From JBFLYE01 sp040756715 [NCBI: bacterium] (lineage in GTDB: Bacteria > UBA9089 > UBA9088), in contig JBFLYE010000102.1 in NCBI GenBank assembly GCA_040756715.1, positions 1 through 8,565 on the forward strand: DNA of 8,565 nt. Direction: 5' to 3'. The position numbers and the translations under genes are program-made. Each line of letters starts with the position of its first letter. Within the stretch, counting starts at the first letter, position 1. Of this stretch, positions 6,442 to 8,565 are shown in pieces. Below the pieces are notes generated by a model. The model saw only the letters and a program-made list of their open reading frames with translations. It was not told the origin of the DNA and searched no databases.

Positions 6442-7719
6442 TTATTCTACAAAGAATGATGAGACCCAGCCTGTCCTTCCATCAGGAAGCAAAACCTTTA
6501 TATACCATTTCTTAGAGGAGATGACAATAAGCCTTGTTCCCTTGTTTACCTTTGTAATAACATTCTTTCCAGGGTATGACCAGATTGTTACATTATCCCT
6601 TGTTGTTACAACGCTTTTCTCGGGTTCTACCTCCTTTGGCTTTGGAAAAACCTTTTTTACCTTCCTTATTTCTTCTGGTATTCTGTCTTTTGCCTTCTGA
6701 ATTATCTCCTCTGGGCCAGAAACCCTAAATATATCAACATTATCTTCCCTTAGTGATGAAAAATAGATAAATCCATCAGATGACCAAAAGGGAAATAGGC
6801 AAACGCCACAATCCCCTGTTATCTTTATATCATTCCTTCCGTTAATAGCAACCGACCTTATATCCATCTTTAGGACCTTTATCTCGCCTATTGTTTTATA
6901 TCCAAATCTCATCCTTCCCTTTGGACAGCTGCTATAAACAATCCTTCCTCCCATAGGAGACAAAGATGGGAATAGGCAATTAAACTCCTCATTATGGAAA
7001 ATAAGCTTGCAATCACCTCCATCTATATCTACCATCCATATATCTACATCATCCACGTTTTGTCTATTAAAGATGATTTTTTCTCCATTTGGTGAAAACC
7101 TTGCAAAAAAACCATCTGTTATCTCTGTAATAAGCCCTGTTTTTAGAGAAATAGCCATTATAACTGGGTTTTTCTCTTCTTTCAAAGATGTAAAGAGAAT
7201 CTTATCTCCCTCAAAAGAAAATGAGGGAAAAATTTCATCCCTTTTCTTATCAAATGTAATCTGGGTTATTTCACCAGCCTTCAAGGTATCCATTACAAAG
7301 ATATCAAAGCTACCAAATCTATTTGATGAAAAACATATTTTAGAGCCATCAGGAGAGAAGGAAGGCCATAAATCATCCTCGCTTCCCGATGTCCTCTGGA
7401 TTATTGCCTTCTCGTTTATATCTTTAATATAAAGGTCAAAGCTTTTCTCTTTGTTTGAAGAAAATGCTATGTATTGTCCATTTGGCGAGACACTACAGAA
7501 ATTATCCAATGCTTTATCATCTGTAATCCTTGTCAGGGGAGGTGAAATAAGGGAAGATGGCTCTTTATAAGGCTTTTCACATCCTAAAAGCAGAAGACAA
7601 AGTAGAAAGCAGAAAATCTCTCTTCTCTTTTCTATCCTCTCTCCTCTGGTGCTAGTAGGCTGCTCTAGTGCTCTGGTGCTCTGTATTCTATCCTCTGTTG
7701 TCTCTTGTCTCTCTTTCAT
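6442..7719 (-). CDS. TolB-like beta-propeller lipoprotein with C-terminal SH3-like domain
   Basis: This is a 425-residue envelope protein. A hydrophobic stretch ends in the lipobox LLLGC (43-47), so Cys47 should be lipidated after export. From about 62 to 335 there are six WD40-like/PD40 blades with the repeated pattern FSPDGxKIxFSSNRxGxxDIF (blade strands near 77-90, 121-134, 167-178, 208-218, 252-264, 311-322). A basic, proline-containing linker (340-368) leads to an SH3b-type domain (369-425; NVTIWSYPG, GWVSSFFVE). Such propellers bind protein partners, and SH3b domains often bind peptidoglycan or peptides; the true ligand is unknown. The start ATG forms an ATGA overlap with the upstream paralogue. 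The first ~30 residues (MKERQETTEDRIQST and on) are low-complexity, polar and repeat-coded, giving a signal peptide with an unusually long n-region. TolB proper lacks the SH3 domain and sits in a tol-pal operon, which is not seen here. Confidence 0.82.
   Translation of the reverse strand: MKERQETTEDRIQSTRALEQPTSTRGERIEKRREIFCFLLCLLLLGCEKPYKEPSSLISPPLTRITDDKALDNFCSVSPNGQYIAFSSNKEKSFDLYIKDINEKAIIQRTSGSEDDLWPSFSPDGSKICFSSNRFGSFDIFVMDTLKAGEITQITFDKKRDEIFPSFSFEGDKILFTSLKEEKNPVIMAISLKTGLITEITDGFFARFSPNGEKIIFNRQNVDDVDIWMVDIDGGDCKLIFHNEEFNCLFPSLSPMGGRIVYSSCPKGRMRFGYKTIGEIKVLKMDIRSVAINGRNDIKITGDCGVCLFPFWSSDGFIYFSSLREDNVDIFRVSGPEEIIQKAKDRIPEEIRKVKKVFPKPKEVEPEKSVVTTRDNVTIWSYPGKNVITKVNKGTRLIVISSKKWYIKVLLPDGRTGWVSSFFVE
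7630..7716. repeat. Low-complexity direct repeats inside the lipoprotein 5' end
   Basis: TTCTATCCTCT occurs at 7630-7640 and 7686-7696, and CTCTGGTGCT at 7644-7653 and 7671-7680, with related CTCTAGTGCT at 7664-7673. The stretch is strongly strand-biased (pyrimidine-rich on plus, AGAGCACCAG-like on minus). It codes the polar N-terminal extension of the lipoprotein and looks like an intergenic type of repeat that has become coding. Confidence 0.55.
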
Positions 7720-8565
7720 TCCTCAAAAGCTATCCTAAAGATATTGATATTGGAATTATCCTTGCCATTTCTGAGGGAGGAAAAATATATGTAATTATCA
7801 CAAGAGTAGGTAGGAAACCCATCTGGTCCTAAGTCTTCGGTAAGCTTGGTATCCCCTGTTCCATCTATGTTTATTATCCTAATATCAATTGGTGTGTATC
7901 TACAAAGACCTAAAAATTTCTCACATCTTTCTTCTTTACTTCCCGTTGCATAAACAATCCTTCTTCCATCAGGAGAGAATTGCGGAGAAAGGCAAGAGAG
8001 ATTATCGTATCTTACAACCTCTTTCAAAAGATGGGTGTTCATCTCAAGTATCCAAATTTTGCCATCCCTTTGAAATACTATTTTATCGCCCTTTGGTGAA
8101 AATTTAGGGTATAACCCAGAGGTTAGCTCTGTTATCAAGCCTGTTTTAAGGTCAACAAGGCAAATAATGGCTTTGTTTCCCAATTTTGCTGATATTTTAG
8201 AAAAAACAAGCTTACTTCCATCAAGAGAGAGATCAGGGGATATTTCATCGGATATATTGTCAAAGGTAATTTGCTGAATATTAGCCTCTTTAAATGCATC
8301 AATGATAAAGATGTCGTAGGTAGAGAACCTGTTTGATGAAAATGCTATTTTTTGTCCATCCTTTGAGAATACAGGAAAAAGTTCATTTTCCTCGGTTGAT
8401 GTCCTCCGAATTAAGGTGTTTTCTTTATTATCCTTTATGTATATATCAAAATTTCCCGAAGCATTTGAGGAAAATACTAGCCATCTTTCAGTAAATAGGC
8501 AGGGTGTGATATTCATCCCATCTAAATATGTAATCTGAATATAAGCGGCCAAGAAGGGCTTTAAC
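7716..8565 (-). CDS. TolB-like beta-propeller protein, 5' end outside window
   Basis: This reading frame is open to the window edge. A TTG at 8552 could start it, but the frame continues upstream (LKPF before it), and no signal peptide is visible, so I treat it as 5'-partial. The visible ~280 residues hold six WD40-like/PD40 blades: WLVFSSNASGNFDIYIKD, then FSKDGQKIAFSSNRFSTYDIF, LDGSKLVFS, FSPKGDKIVF, FSPDGRRIVY and a last YIYFSSLRNG. The protein ends right after the last blade (NIFRIAFEE) and lacks the SH3-like tail of its downstream neighbour, to which it aligns from end to end of the propeller (e.g. LKTGLITEL versus LKTGLITEI; QQITFDN versus TQITFDK). The pair is a tandem duplication joined by an ATGA stop/start overlap, so translational coupling is likely. 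A periplasmic or envelope location is inferred from the neighbour. The first blade hairpin reads CLFTERW, shorter than the usual SPDGxW. Confidence 0.78.
   Translation of the reverse strand, partial: LKPFLAAYIQITYLDGMNITPCLFTERWLVFSSNASGNFDIYIKDNKENTLIRRTSTEENELFPVFSKDGQKIAFSSNRFSTYDIFIIDAFKEANIQQITFDNISDEISPDLSLDGSKLVFSKISAKLGNKAIICLVDLKTGLITELTSGLYPKFSPKGDKIVFQRDGKIWILEMNTHLLKEVVRYDNLSCLSPQFSPDGRRIVYATGSKEERCEKFLGLCRYTPIDIRIINIDGTGDTKLTEDLGPDGFPTYSCDNYIYFSSLRNGKDNSNINIFRIAFEE

Noticed and set aside
7007-7432. Plus-strand open frame of 141 codons opposite the lipoprotein
   Set aside because: It mirrors the conserved PD40 blades of the minus-strand gene codon by codon and has no family resemblance of its own.
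7716-8565. True TolB of the Tol-Pal system
   Set aside because: Propeller similarity alone does not identify TolB; the TolB N-terminal domain is not visible and no pal, tolA, tolQ or tolR gene is present in the window.

Overview
The window is an AT-rich bacterial chromosome segment. All seven intact or edge-cut protein genes lie on the minus strand, so they read from the right end of the window to the left. A lipoprotein signal peptide and two TolB-type beta-propellers suggest an envelope with an outer membrane. The short intergenic AT repeats and palindromes resemble those seen in poorly cultivated, deep-branching bacterial lineages known mainly from metagenomes. That placement is a low-confidence impression, because there is no rRNA or marker gene here.

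Layout in the direction of transcription. (1) From 8565 to 5464 there are three tightly packed genes. The first is a beta-propeller protein cut by the window edge. The second is its paralogue, a lipoprotein with a C-terminal SH3-like domain, joined to the first by an ATGA overlap. The third is a MetE/UroD-fold protein that begins directly after the TAA stop of the lipoprotein gene. (2) From about 4876 to 5463 there is a stretch without an intact gene. It holds a frameshifted, truncated transposase remnant (plus strand), an 82-base palindromic repeat that interrupts it, and a second nested inverted repeat. (3) From 4875 to 163 there is a second cluster: PfkB-family sugar kinase, homoserine dehydrogenase, CPA2-type cation/proton antiporter with a TrkA-N domain, and N-acetylglutamate kinase. 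A good sigma70-like promoter sits just upstream of the kinase. Its -35 box coincides with what may be the outer end of the decayed insertion sequence. (4) Positions 1-162 hold no gene, only AT-rich repeats and a small inverted repeat.

Functionally the second cluster mixes amino-acid biosynthesis (homoserine for Thr/Met, and arginine) with ion homeostasis and a sugar or nucleoside kinase. The MetE/UroD-fold protein could complete methionine synthesis from homocysteine, which would link it to homoserine dehydrogenase, but this is inference. The propeller pair probably works in the periplasm or at the envelope as protein-binding scaffolds.

I found no complete new defence or mobile system. The most interesting signals are how repeats and a dead insertion sequence appear to have altered gene structure: a possible hybrid promoter with a leaderless start, a repeat-coded extension ahead of a lipoprotein signal peptide, and a repeat-derived C-terminus on the MetE-like protein.
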